Notes under the pieces: model-generated
Told to the model about the DNA's origin: nothing
Database searches by the model: none
What the model saw: the letters and a program-made list of their open reading frames with translations, nothing else
Made by a program: the position numbers and the translations under genes
Source: Candidatus Poribacteria bacterium
GTDB lineage: Bacteria; Poribacteria; WGA-4E; UBA9662
DNA: 64,000 nt
NCBI GenBank assembly: GCA_002709695.1
Contig: PAQF01000003.1
Span: 26,607-90,606 of the forward strand
Direction: 5' to 3'
Shown: piece after piece, positions 28,136 to 36,625 of the stretch
How the letters are laid out: each line of letters begins with the position of its first letter
Position numbering within the stretch: the first letter of the stretch is position 1

Positions 28136-28480
28136 ATGCCTACATATGAATACAAATGCCTTGAGTGTGATCATAGATTTGAAGCATTTCAGTCAATGAA
28201 AGATGATCCGCTCGAATCCTGCCCTGAATGTGAAGGAAATGTGCAGAAATTAATCAGTTCGGGGGCAGGTTTAATTTTCAAGGGATCTGGTTTTTATATT
28301 ACGGATTACCGCGGTGATGGATACAAGGAAGCTGCTAAGAAGGATAAGGAAGCTGCTGGTGGAAATAGTGAAGGTAAAAGTAAATCCGATGGTAGCGAAT
28401 CCAAGAGCGGTTCAGGCGAATCCAAGAGCAGTTCAGGCGAATCTAAGAGCAGTTCAGGCGAATCTAAAGGAAAAGATTAG
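28136..28480 (+). CDS. FmdB-family zinc ribbon protein
   Basis: 114 residues. Residues 1-42 are the FmdB regulatory zinc ribbon (PF09723): PTYEYKCLECDHRFE, then CPECEGNVQKLISSGAG, with two CxxC knuckles (C8/C11 and C29/C32). The KGSGFYITDYR segment follows, also typical of the family. The C-terminal 40 residues are a low-complexity Lys/Ser/Glu/Gly tail built from three 7-residue repeats. Family members are usually short regulators or chaperone-like proteins of unknown target. AAGGAG lies 5-10 nt upstream of the ATG. Confidence 0.9.
   Translation: MPTYEYKCLECDHRFEAFQSMKDDPLESCPECEGNVQKLISSGAGLIFKGSGFYITDYRGDGYKEAAKKDKEAAGGNSEGKSKSDGSESKSGSGESKSSSGESKSSSGESKGKD
28406..28468 (+). repeat. Three tandem 21-bp repeats in the FmdB tail
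   Basis: Units AGC(A/G)GTTCAGGCGAATC(C/T)AA(G/A) at 28406, 28427 and 28448 encode S(G/S)SGESK three times. Unit sequences differ at single positions, so the repeat number may vary between strains. Confidence 0.85.
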
Positions 28481-28483
28481 CTC

Positions 28484-29443
28484 GTGCTTGAAGTTGCTGT
28501 CTCTCGTCTAATTCTTTGCTCTTTGCTTAGTATTCAGCCTTTGAGTGTTAGTGCAAACCTAGAACAACTGAATTATCCACCAGATGCTAAGTTGTTGATT
28601 ATTCACGCTGATGACGCCGGTATGTCTCATTCCGTGAATGAAGCAACTCTGGTTGCCATGCAAAAAGGAATCGTCTCGTCTGCTGCTATTATGGTGCCAT
28701 GTCCATGGTTTTTGGAAATAGCAGAATTTTCCCGTCAGCATCCAGAAATGGATTTCGGTTTGCACCTAACACTAACGAGTGAATGGAAACACTATCGTTG
28801 GCGATCAGTAGCAGATCCCAGCAAAGTACCAAGTCTAATTGATGAAGAAGGATATTTTTGGAGATCTGTAGAAGATGTTGTCGGTCATGCTACGATGGAG
28901 GAAGTTGAGCTAGAAATACGAGCACAGATTGACCGCGCACTCGCATTTGGGATCAATCCAACCCATATTGATTCGCATATGGGAACCTTGTTTTCCACCT
29001 CGGAATTTCTGAGCGTTTACTTGAAGGTTGCAACTGAATATGGAATTCCACCCATGATGTTAGATCCTGCAGATCCCAAGGTCAAGAAATTGCTGGAAGA
29101 GCGAGGCATAGCTTATGCGGACTCAACTATTCAGGAAATATACGTAGCAAAAGTTCCCCTACTCAATTATTTGAACACCGGCGAAGATGGGAAAAACTAC
29201 CAAGCCCGAAGAATTGCTTATTACCAAGCTATCCGAGATCTTAAGCCTGGAGTGAACCAAATCATCGTCCATCTAGCAGGAAACGATGCAGAGATTCAAA
29301 ACATTACCAACGCTTGGCAGAAGCGCTATGATGAATTCCGCATTTTTACTGATCCAGAACTGAAAAACCTAATCGAAGATCTTAACATTGAACTTATTGG
29401 ATGGCGTAAAATGAAAGACATCATGTCTCAACCAACCCGTTAA
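28484..29443 (+). CDS. Secreted ChbG/YdjC-type carbohydrate deacetylase
   Basis: 319 residues from GTG 28484. Residues 1-25 are a signal peptide (ending SVSA). The YdjC/ChbG fold follows: LLIIHADDAGMSHSVNEAT supplies the metal-binding Asp pair, then DFGLHLTLTSEW, and NPTHIDSHMGTLF supplies two His ligands. C-terminal VNQIIVHLAGND also fits. These metal-dependent deacetylases remove acetyl groups from chito- or other amino-sugar oligosaccharides. The gene precedes a sulfatase by 16 nt, so an operon for breaking down a sulfated, acetylated polysaccharide is plausible. Confidence 0.87.
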   Translation: MLEVAVSRLILCSLLSIQPLSVSANLEQLNYPPDAKLLIIHADDAGMSHSVNEATLVAMQKGIVSSAAIMVPCPWFLEIAEFSRQHPEMDFGLHLTLTSEWKHYRWRSVADPSKVPSLIDEEGYFWRSVEDVVGHATMEEVELEIRAQIDRALAFGINPTHIDSHMGTLFSTSEFLSVYLKVATEYGIPPMMLDPADPKVKKLLEERGIAYADSTIQEIYVAKVPLLNYLNTGEDGKNYQARRIAYYQAIRDLKPGVNQIIVHLAGNDAEIQNITNAWQKRYDEFRIFTDPELKNLIEDLNIELIGWRKMKDIMSQPTR

Positions 29444-29459
29444 GTTACAAGGAGGGCTC

Positions 29460-30809
29460 ATGTCAAAAAAGAATAGACCGAACGTCATTGTTTTCTTTAC
29501 AGACCAGCAACGGTGGGATACCTCAGGTCTTCATGGTAATCCTTTAGATTTGATGCCAAACTTTGACCGAATCGCACAGCGTGGAACCCATGCACGATAC
29601 TCGTTCACCTGTCAACCTGTATGTGGTCCAGCAAGATCGTGCCTACAAACAGGCATGTATGCCACAACAACTGGCTGCTTTCGAAATGGCATTCCCCTTC
29701 CAACCGAATCGAAAACATTGGCACACTACTTTAAAAATTCAGGGTATCAAACAGGTTACATCGGCAAATGGCACTTGGCGACGGAAGAACCGGTAACTGA
29801 GCCTAATCGCGGTGGTTACGACTTCTGGTTGGCATCCAATGTCTTGGAATTCACTTCAGATGCTTACCATACGGAAGTATATGATAATAATAATAATCCA
29901 GTGAAGTTGCCAGGATACCGAGTTGATGCACTTACTGACGCAGCCATTCGTTACGTAAACAATCACCAAGCTGATCCATTTTTCCTGTTTTTATCGTATA
30001 TTGAACCACATCACCAAAATCATCTGGATGATTACCCGCCACCGGACGGTTATCGGGAACGATATGCGGGAAAGTGGATTCCACCAGACCTAGCAGCATT
30101 GGGTGGTTCAACTCACCAACACTTGGCAGGGTACTACGGGATGGTCAAACGGCTTGATGAAGCCTTCGGGCGACTGCTTGACGCACTCAAAAGTTTGGGG
30201 ATGCAGGATGATACCATCATACTTTTTACATCTGATCATGGGTGTCATTTCAAAACCAGAAACTCGGAATATAAAAGATCAGCACATGAAAGCTCCATAC
30301 GTGTTCCAACTGCGTTCCATGGAGGAGCTTTTACCGGTGGCGGTGAAATCTCTGAGCTGGTAAGTTTAATTGATCTACCGCCAACACTGCTTGATGCTGT
30401 GGGAATCCCAGTTCCTGATAACATGCAAGGTTCATCTATTCTACCCTTGATCAGAGGTGAACGAAATAATTGGCCACAAGAAATATTCACACAGATTAGC
30501 GAAGCACAGGTGGGACGTGCCGTACGAACACACCGGTGGAAATATGCGGTTGATGCGCCTGATAAAAGTGGAGGTAAAGACGCTGGGTCAGATCATTACA
30601 TTGAACAGTATCTTTATGATCTGGAAGCAGATCCATACGAATTGCGAAATTTAATTGGACTAAACTCGCATTCAAGTGTGCGAAATATCATGCGGGAACG
30701 TCTTATTCGACGAATGGTTGAAGCAGAAGAACCAGAACCAACAATCGAATCTGCTGAGCCACACGGCAGTGGGCAAAGGCATGTTAGTGAAGAAGAAGCT
30801 CGGATGTGA
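29460..30809 (+). CDS. Sulfatase (Cys-type, arylsulfatase family)
   Basis: 449 residues. Type I sulfatase: metal-binding FFTDQQRWDT near the N-terminus, the formylglycine site C55-G-P-A-R followed by SCLQTGMY, GYIGKWHL, and the second metal site ILFTSDHG. C-terminal SLIDLPPTLLDAVGIPVP and YDLEADPYELRNL complete the fold. C55 must be oxidised by a formylglycine-generating enzyme, not seen here. No signal peptide is obvious, so it may be cytoplasmic. AGGAGG ribosome site 16 nt after the deacetylase stop. The substrate is likely a sulfated glycan; exact specificity unknown. Confidence 0.93.
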   Translation: MSKKNRPNVIVFFTDQQRWDTSGLHGNPLDLMPNFDRIAQRGTHARYSFTCQPVCGPARSCLQTGMYATTTGCFRNGIPLPTESKTLAHYFKNSGYQTGYIGKWHLATEEPVTEPNRGGYDFWLASNVLEFTSDAYHTEVYDNNNNPVKLPGYRVDALTDAAIRYVNNHQADPFFLFLSYIEPHHQNHLDDYPPPDGYRERYAGKWIPPDLAALGGSTHQHLAGYYGMVKRLDEAFGRLLDALKSLGMQDDTIILFTSDHGCHFKTRNSEYKRSAHESSIRVPTAFHGGAFTGGGEISELVSLIDLPPTLLDAVGIPVPDNMQGSSILPLIRGERNNWPQEIFTQISEAQVGRAVRTHRWKYAVDAPDKSGGKDAGSDHYIEQYLYDLEADPYELRNLIGLNSHSSVRNIMRERLIRRMVEAEEPEPTIESAEPHGSGQRHVSEEEARM

Positions 30810-30977
30810 TCCGAAATGGAGTGATTGATCGAGACTTCTTTGCAACACCCTATACGCTTGTAAATTTGTTTAAAGTAGTTGATATTGGTAAACAGTTTAA
30901 ACTCCACACTCATATTGGTCACAATATGAATCAGATACACACCGATGAACGTCAACCTTTTCTATTATAAATATGAA

Positions 30978-32846
30978 TTAACGCCAAAACACATAAGTGT
31001 TAACGTTGAATATTTGCCTTATGATTATCCAACCACCACCAACAAGATAATCTCCAAACAGTAAGCCCATAAAGAAAGGTACAGCTCGACGATAAGCACC
31101 AATTCCTCCTTGCTTGAGCAAAATCCATTTAGCTAACCAACTGATAAAAATTGAAAACCATAACCATCCAACTGTCCAAGTGCTTCCTGTTAGAGCGAAG
31201 CCAGCGGGATGTAATGCCCACCACAAAAAGTTTATCCGCAGAAAACGGAGCACAGAAGCAATCAACACACCAACACCCATAAAAATCAAAGCTACAAAAT
31301 TAGTTGGTTTAGGATAATAAAGCCAGCTTTGCAAATCCTTAAATCCCCCCCAGCCAGGATTGTTTTCAGCCCCATGCCGATACGACATATCAATGAAAGC
31401 CCAATAGGCTGATATTGTTCCGATAATTGCTGCTAATATTATAGCAAATGCTAATTTACTCCGATGCATTCGGCCGATATCAGCAAGCTTGAAGCCTTCA
31501 AGAACGTGAGGCATTGGGTGTGCCCGATATCCGCGATTAAAACCCCACAACAAACTCATTACAGCCAAGTTTCTCGGACCTAGACGTGGGGTGCCAATAG
31601 AAAGGACTAATAGATTATGTGGTGTTGATCGGTACATTTCGTGAGTGGGAGGACCTAATTCTGCTCGTATTCGTGTAATAGCTAAAGCAATCGTAAAATA
31701 AATTAACAAGTAAGCCAAAAGTACTCCAAACGACATCCCTGCGCGCATCATCCAAAAAACCAAGAAACCGAATCCAGCGAAAAAGCCAAGAATTGCCCAG
31801 TTGCTCTCTCGTCTTTCTAACGAAAATACCTGTTTTAGGTGGTGGCGAGCGCTCCAAACGGAAAAAATAGCAATAGCAATATAAGCTCCTGTTGTTTGTT
31901 CATCAGCATAAGGAAAACCTGGTAGCCCTTGAAACCCAGCAGTACTACCAAAAATTCGAACACCTTTCCAAAACCAGAAAAAAAACCAGACTGAAAAAGA
32001 GAGATCGAGTGGCATGAAAAAGGCTAAACCAATGGCAAAAGGCAACACATATATAGGCGTCCAACCGATGGCACTCCATGGCTTTTGCAAGAAAAGCACA
32101 CCGATTTCATACTGCCGGTTGGGAAACATAGGAAAAGTTGGAATAAGATAATGAAGACCATTCAAAATTGCCAGACCAGCTGATATCGAAAATCCTATCC
32201 ACATCAATCGTGAGCTAAAAAACCTGCTCCCTAAATCAGTCAATTCAATTGGTAAGTGAACAATTGGATAGGATAGCCGTTCATATCGAATCCATTGTTC
32301 CTGAAAAAACAAGCTTAAGCAGACCAAGGTAACGATCAAAGCAGCAAAGAATAACGTCCACCATAAAGTTGGCTCGAGCCAATGATAAAGCCGTCTACCT
32401 GTATAAAGTGAAGAATCACCAAGATAATAAGGAATAATCTCATCTGAAATTCCCATTGTTAACCAATTTGGCAGATAACGCCAGAAAAGCTGTTGCCAAT
32501 CATTTTCAGGAGTTGCATACCAAAATGCATGTGTCAGTGCAGGTACAACTGTTTGTAACATATCATGACCTGCCATCGCTGACGCGATTGACAACATGAT
32601 ATAGATAGCCAGTATTTCCCCACGACTAAGCCCACCTGCTGGAATGATTAACCTAACTCCGAAATTTATGGAAATAATAATGGTAAGGATAATAATGACA
32701 TTGTAAAAAAGCGAAATCGTGGTTGCAAGACCACTCAGATAAACATGATTATTAATTAGGAAATATGCATTGAGAGGGATAATTAAAGCGGAAAGTACAA
32801 CGGAACGGAGAGTTACACCTTTACCCTTATTCTCTTGTTTAACCAA
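30978..32846 (-). CDS. DUF6785-family polytopic membrane protein
   Basis: 622 residues with about 14 hydrophobic segments. Family landmarks include the GHDMLQ helix, LEPTLWWTLFFAAL, ERLSYPIVHLPIELT, RIRAELGPPTHEMY, RAHPMPHVLEGFKLAD and the C-terminal LLKQGGIGAYRRAVPFFMGLLFGDY. These proteins resemble OPT-family transporters in layout and are common in Planctomycetes and Poribacteria; the substrate is unknown. A second paralogue is at 39517-41457 and shares nearly every landmark. The gene is convergent with the sulfatase and lies 21 nt downstream of the unknown minus-strand gene. Confidence 0.8.
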   Translation of the reverse strand: MVKQENKGKGVTLRSVVLSALIIPLNAYFLINNHVYLSGLATTISLFYNVIIILTIIISINFGVRLIIPAGGLSRGEILAIYIMLSIASAMAGHDMLQTVVPALTHAFWYATPENDWQQLFWRYLPNWLTMGISDEIIPYYLGDSSLYTGRRLYHWLEPTLWWTLFFAALIVTLVCLSLFFQEQWIRYERLSYPIVHLPIELTDLGSRFFSSRLMWIGFSISAGLAILNGLHYLIPTFPMFPNRQYEIGVLFLQKPWSAIGWTPIYVLPFAIGLAFFMPLDLSFSVWFFFWFWKGVRIFGSTAGFQGLPGFPYADEQTTGAYIAIAIFSVWSARHHLKQVFSLERRESNWAILGFFAGFGFLVFWMMRAGMSFGVLLAYLLIYFTIALAITRIRAELGPPTHEMYRSTPHNLLVLSIGTPRLGPRNLAVMSLLWGFNRGYRAHPMPHVLEGFKLADIGRMHRSKLAFAIILAAIIGTISAYWAFIDMSYRHGAENNPGWGGFKDLQSWLYYPKPTNFVALIFMGVGVLIASVLRFLRINFLWWALHPAGFALTGSTWTVGWLWFSIFISWLAKWILLKQGGIGAYRRAVPFFMGLLFGDYLVGGGWIIIRQIFNVNTYVFWR

Positions 32847-32867
32847 AAGTTCTCAATTTAGGGAAGG

Positions 32868-33413
32868 CTAGAGGCGTCGATTAACCGTTGCCCCATTGGC
32901 AGTAATACCTGTAGCAATTGAAATTAAGGAAGGAGTTACAGCTTCATACAGCGATTCTTGTCTGCTTATAAGGTTAGCAGCTCCAAACAGATTATCGATC
33001 GATTGTGTGCTGAACTTAGCAGAATTGGTTCGACGTTCTCCGTTACTACCATTTAAAGTAGTACTGTAGGCAGAAATTGAAGGCTGAACACTACTGTAAT
33101 TATTGTTCCTCTTATTTGATTGGCCTGAAAGATCGAGAGCATCACGTAATTGTTCGTTGATTGGAGAGTTTAATGCTGGTGCAAGTGAGGACAACTGCTC
33201 CTGAACTTCAGGGGAATCGGGAGCGAGATATTCTGCAATGGAGACGATGCGCCCCGGTTCGGTTGTAGCATCAGGTTGATTTGTTTCTGCAACAGCACCT
33301 TTGCGTTCAGTTCGCAGACGGGTCTCCGTAGCTCTTTCCAACCGCGATTGGCTTTCTGTCGAAAACCTTCGTGCTTCCTGAACCAAGCCAACTGACACTG
33401 AGGAAATAATCAT
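32868..33413 (-). CDS. Hypothetical protein, low-complexity
   Basis: 181 residues rich in Ser, Asn, Arg and Glu, with no hydrophobic segment. It has a charged N-terminal half (ESQSRLERATETRLRTERK), a middle with SPEVQEQLSSLAP and PINEQLRDALDL, and a Ser/Asn-rich C-terminal half ending TANGATVNRRL. I do not recognise it. A good minus-strand promoter (33442-33470) and AAGGTTAG before the ATG support it as real. DUF6785 follows 21 nt later, so it may be co-expressed with the transporter-like protein. Confidence 0.6.
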   Translation of the reverse strand: MIISSVSVGLVQEARRFSTESQSRLERATETRLRTERKGAVAETNQPDATTEPGRIVSIAEYLAPDSPEVQEQLSSLAPALNSPINEQLRDALDLSGQSNKRNNNYSSVQPSISAYSTTLNGSNGERRTNSAKFSTQSIDNLFGAANLISRQESLYEAVTPSLISIATGITANGATVNRRL

Positions 33414-33441
33414 AATCCTAACCTTCCATAATTAAGCAACC

Positions 33442-33470
33442 ATAATATCATGTACAATTTATAATTTCAA
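33442..33470 (-). promoter_or_regulatory. Extended -10 promoter for the 181-residue protein
   Basis: Minus strand TTGAAA, 17 bp, TATTAT with TGA before the hexamer. It lies 29 nt upstream of the ATG at 33413. Confidence 0.65.
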
Positions 33471-33506
33471 GTAAAAATCAAGCTATTGTTACATTAGAGT
33501 TTGCTC

Positions 33507-33535
33507 TTGACACAAATATGAGTGAATGCTATTAT
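33507..33535 (+). promoter_or_regulatory. Near-consensus promoter with no gene behind it
   Basis: TTGACA (33507-33512), 17 bp, TATTAT (33530-33535), preceded by TGC: the best promoter match in the window. The predicted start near 33542 lies only about 11 nt before a terminator hairpin. Confidence 0.75.
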
Positions 33536-33541
33536 TACCTA

Positions 33542-33579
33542 TGTGTGAGCTAAGCGGCATAGTATGCCGCTGTTTTTTT
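33542..33579 (+). ncRNA. Candidate ~37-nt transcript ending in an intrinsic terminator
   Basis: The promoter at 33507-33535 would start transcription near 33542, and the terminator at 33553-33579 would end it, leaving about 37 nt made almost entirely of the hairpin. No ORF fits. It could be a tiny RNA, an abortive or attenuated leader, or a transcriptional road-block. Expression is not known. Confidence 0.4.
33553..33579 (+). terminator. Intrinsic terminator
   Basis: AGCGGCAT (33553-33560), loop AGT, ATGCCGCT (33564-33571), then GTTTTTTT. It works only in the plus direction, and the nearest plus-strand gene upstream ends at 30809, so it terminates no known gene. Confidence 0.85.
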
Positions 33580-33805
33580 ATTTCACCATAAATATCTACC
33601 TCTTAATAATCTCTCATTGACTCAATCTCCCATCTTTATTAAGCGGAAAACAGACGACTAAATATATCCATAAGTCCAATTCTTTAATGCGTAGTGTCAG
33701 TCGAGCATTTCTTCGAACTTTTCGGTTATTTAGAATAACACGTATGTATTTGGGATAGTATCCAAAGATGCTCGCTACAATCGGCTTTCCTAACTTAAAC
33801 TGACC

Positions 33806-33834
33806 TTGTATTGATTTAAATAGCCTTCTACTAT
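33806..33834 (+). promoter_or_regulatory. Promoter for the ruvX-mltG-lpxC cluster
   Basis: TTGTAT, 17 bp, TACTAT (33829-33834). Predicted start near 33841, about 44 nt before ruvX. Confidence 0.4.
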
Positions 33835-33884
33835 TTCTGTGAGGCTTTTAACTTTCATCCTTAATTTTATTTGGATTTAAAAAT

Positions 33885-34301
33885 ATGAGCATAATGGGCC
33901 TAGACGTGGGTGACGTAAGAATAGGTATAGCTATTAGTGAAGACCTCTTGTTTGCACATCCTCTAAAAACAATTGAACGCATAGGACTTAAAAAGGACAT
34001 TCAACATTTGTGCCAAATCGTCACGGAGAAAGATGTTGAAACTATAGTTGTTGGATTGCCGAAGCGACTCAACGGTGAAATAGGCATACAAGCTGAAAAG
34101 GTACAAGGATTTTCCAGAAAATTGGAGAAAAAAACGAAGGCTAAAATCGTTTTTTGGGATGAAAGGTTAACAACAGTTGAGGCAGAACGTATCTTTCAAT
34201 CAACGGTTGAAAAGCGGAAGAAAAAGCGGAAGAAAGTTATTGACCAAATCGCAGCGGTCTTGATCCTTGAAGGATACCTAAACCAATTCCGCTTACCCTA
34301 A
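33885..34301 (+). CDS. ruvX: Putative Holliday junction resolvase RuvX (YqgF)
   Basis: 138 residues, RNase H fold. Catalytic Asp is in the starting GLDVGDVRIGIAISE, with VETIVVGLPKRLNGE and the WDERLTTVEAERI segment, and a final DQIAAVLILEGYL with the last acidic residue. YqgF matures 16S rRNA ends in E. coli; the Holliday junction role is less certain. It is followed 13 nt later by mltG, a pairing found in many bacteria. Confidence 0.95.
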   Translation: MSIMGLDVGDVRIGIAISEDLLFAHPLKTIERIGLKKDIQHLCQIVTEKDVETIVVGLPKRLNGEIGIQAEKVQGFSRKLEKKTKAKIVFWDERLTTVEAERIFQSTVEKRKKKRKKVIDQIAAVLILEGYLNQFRLP

Positions 34302-34314
34302 AACTTGCTCGATC

Positions 34315-35319
34315 ATGCACAAAGTCGCTGTTCCACTTATTCTGATTAGCTTTGTTATTTTAGCTTCAATCACTATCGCACTTTTGATTTTTCGACCAAT
34401 GCAAAGTAGCGACACACCTATTATGTTTCAAATAAAACCAGGTAGAAGTTCTCTTTTAATCGCTGAAGATTTAGCACAGAAGAATCTGATTCGGACACCA
34501 TTAGCTTTCAATTTGTTGACTCGGCTTACTGGTACAAGTCGAAATCTAAAGGCAGGTACCTACCGCCTCAGTGGCGCGATGAATTCACTTCAGATTTTCT
34601 ACTGCCTGCGCGAAGGCAAGTCAATTATGAGGAAATTTGTCGTCCCAGAAGGCAAAACGCTAAACCAAATTGCTCAAATCTATGAACAATCAGGATTTGG
34701 CTCCGCAGAAAAATTCCGACAAGCTTTGAACAATCCAAACTGGCAGGTCAAACATAATATAGAGAGTGACTTTTTGGAGGGATACCTTTTTCCAGATACC
34801 TACTACTTCAACGATGGTATATCAGCTGAAACTGTGATTCAAACCATGCTAATACGCTCCAATCAAAAATGGACTGACAATATGAAAAAAGCTGCCGAGG
34901 CTATTAGTATGTCACGCCACGATATTCTTACGTTGGCTTCAATAATTGAAATGGAGGCGGCATTGCCCGAAGAAAGGACCATCATATCTGGTGTTTTTCA
35001 CAATCGCTTGCGCTTGCGCTGGAGATTAGACGCCGACCCCACCGTTATATATGGTTTAGGTAGTCCGAAACGCCCACTTACTAAATCTGATCTGAAAAAG
35101 GACACACCCTATAATACTTACGTGCACCGAGGACTGCCTCCAGGACCAATATGTAACCCAGGAGAGTCATGCATCCTAGCAGCCTTGTACCCTGACGATG
35201 TTCCTTATTTTTTCTTTGTAGCAATTAATAACTTCAGCCATCATTTTTCTAAGAGTTTGCAGGAACATCAAAGAATGATTAGAGAAATAAAGCGCAAAAA
35301 AAATCTAACTAGGTTCTAG
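34315..35319 (+). CDS. mltG: Endolytic transglycosylase MltG
   Basis: 334 residues. One N-terminal transmembrane anchor (about 6-28), a LysM-like region, then the YceG domain. Catalytic Glu is E212 in ASIIEMEA, followed by EERTIISGVFHNRLRLRWRLDADPTVIYGLG and the family ending NTYVHRGLPPGPICNPGESCILAALYPDD. MltG cuts nascent glycan strands and sets chain length in the periplasm. It starts 13 nt after ruvX and is followed 9 nt later by lpxC-fabZ. Confidence 0.95.
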   Translation: MHKVAVPLILISFVILASITIALLIFRPMQSSDTPIMFQIKPGRSSLLIAEDLAQKNLIRTPLAFNLLTRLTGTSRNLKAGTYRLSGAMNSLQIFYCLREGKSIMRKFVVPEGKTLNQIAQIYEQSGFGSAEKFRQALNNPNWQVKHNIESDFLEGYLFPDTYYFNDGISAETVIQTMLIRSNQKWTDNMKKAAEAISMSRHDILTLASIIEMEAALPEERTIISGVFHNRLRLRWRLDADPTVIYGLGSPKRPLTKSDLKKDTPYNTYVHRGLPPGPICNPGESCILAALYPDDVPYFFFVAINNFSHHFSKSLQEHQRMIREIKRKKNLTRF

Positions 35320-35328
35320 GAGGCAGTT

Positions 35329-36612
35329 TTGGAAAAACAAAGAACCCTAACAAAAGAAATTAGTATTTCAGGAAAAGGTTTAATGCTTGGCCAACCTGTA
35401 ACAATTACAATCAAACCCGCTCCTGAAGACTACGGTATTGTTTTTCAACGAATGGATTTGGAAGGAGTTCCAACCTTAAAAGCCTGTCCAGAAAACTATC
35501 AAGCTGATTTGCCACGTTGCACCAGCATAGGTGATGGGCACACAAAAATCAATAGTGTTGAGCATTTACTCTCAGCACTTGGTGGGATGGGAATCGATAA
35601 TGCCCAAATCGATGTTGAAGGACCTGAGTTGCCATCGCTTGATGGAAGTTCGCTACCATATGTCGAGCGTATTATAGATGTGGGCATAACTGAACAAAAT
35701 TCGGATAAGAAATTCATCAATCTGAAATCTCCTATTGCTGTTGACGATGGCGAACGACGACTTGTACTTTTACCATCAAGTCATCTTCAAATCACTTTGG
35801 TTTACGATCATCCGCAATTACCAACACAGATGGCAACTTTTACAATTACGCCAGAAGTATACATTAGTGAAATTGCACCATCACGAAGTTTCTGCTTGGC
35901 AAGCGAGGTAGAAATGCTTAAAGAATTAGGGATCGGCCGTGGTGCTAGTTATGAAAATGTTGTTGTTGTTGAGGACGATGGAAGTGTGAGCAGCGAATTA
36001 AGGTTTAGCAATGAGTTTGTTCGTCATAAAATCTTAGATCTGATTGGCGACTTCTACTTAGCAGGCCAATTACCAAAAGCAAATGTTATTGCGATTAAGT
36101 CAGGCCATGAACTTCATGCTGAACTTGTTATGTCGCTTGCAAAGGCTAAGCTGATTGATAACAATACCGTACACGAGCTAGTGGAAGCTAAGGATATTTA
36201 TCGGATTCTACCACACCGTTTTCCAATGTGTATGGTCGATAGAGTCATTGAATACGAAGATGGAAAAAGGGCTGTTGGCATCAAAAACCTGTCGTTTAAT
36301 GAACAGTTTTTTCAAGGGCATTTTCCGCAAGAGCCAGTGATGCCAGGTGTATTACAGATAGAGGGTTTAGCTCAGCTAGCAGCTTGGTTAGTATTGCAAG
36401 AAACCGATCAGGAAAATCAGATCGGGTATTTTGCCTCCATTAATGAGGCAAAATTTAGGAAACCAGTGATACCAGGCGATCAGTTGCGGTTAGAAGTTGA
36501 AGTCATACGTAAGAGACGCTCCTTTGTAAGGGTCTCTGGCAAAACTTTTGTTGGGGATGAATTGACAAGCGAAGGTGATATCTCAATCATGATTGGTAGT
36601 AATCCAACATAG
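35329..36612 (+). CDS. lpxC: Bifunctional LpxC-FabZ (UDP-3-O-acyl-GlcNAc deacetylase / 3-hydroxyacyl-ACP dehydratase)
   Basis: 427 residues, TTG start with AGGAGGC upstream. The first about 285 residues are LpxC, which commits UDP-GlcNAc to lipid A: Zn ligands H79 (SVEHLLSAL), H233 and D237 (HKILDLIGD), and catalytic H260 (GHELHAELV), matching H79, H238, D242 and H265 of E. coli. The last about 140 are FabZ: LPHRFPMCMVDRV, catalytic H331 (QGHFPQEPVMPG) and E345 (IEGLAQLAAW). The fusion is well known in Bacteroidota and related phyla. It shows that the cell makes lipid A and couples hydroxyacyl supply to its use. A Gfo/Idh oxidoreductase follows. Confidence 0.97.
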   Translation: MEKQRTLTKEISISGKGLMLGQPVTITIKPAPEDYGIVFQRMDLEGVPTLKACPENYQADLPRCTSIGDGHTKINSVEHLLSALGGMGIDNAQIDVEGPELPSLDGSSLPYVERIIDVGITEQNSDKKFINLKSPIAVDDGERRLVLLPSSHLQITLVYDHPQLPTQMATFTITPEVYISEIAPSRSFCLASEVEMLKELGIGRGASYENVVVVEDDGSVSSELRFSNEFVRHKILDLIGDFYLAGQLPKANVIAIKSGHELHAELVMSLAKAKLIDNNTVHELVEAKDIYRILPHRFPMCMVDRVIEYEDGKRAVGIKNLSFNEQFFQGHFPQEPVMPGVLQIEGLAQLAAWLVLQETDQENQIGYFASINEAKFRKPVIPGDQLRLEVEVIRKRRSFVRVSGKTFVGDELTSEGDISIMIGSNPT

Positions 36613-36625
36613 TTTTTGGAGGCAA

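Larger units (their letters stand above)
33414..33884. other. 471-bp intergenic region with three promoters and a terminator
   Basis: Holds a minus-strand promoter for the 181-residue protein, a plus-strand promoter directly followed by an intrinsic terminator, and a plus-strand promoter for ruvX. No ORF is supported. Confidence 0.7.

Noticed and set aside
30810..30977. CATATTG-GTCA-CAATATG between convergent genes as a terminator
   Set aside because: Only a 7-bp stem and no T-run; left unassigned.
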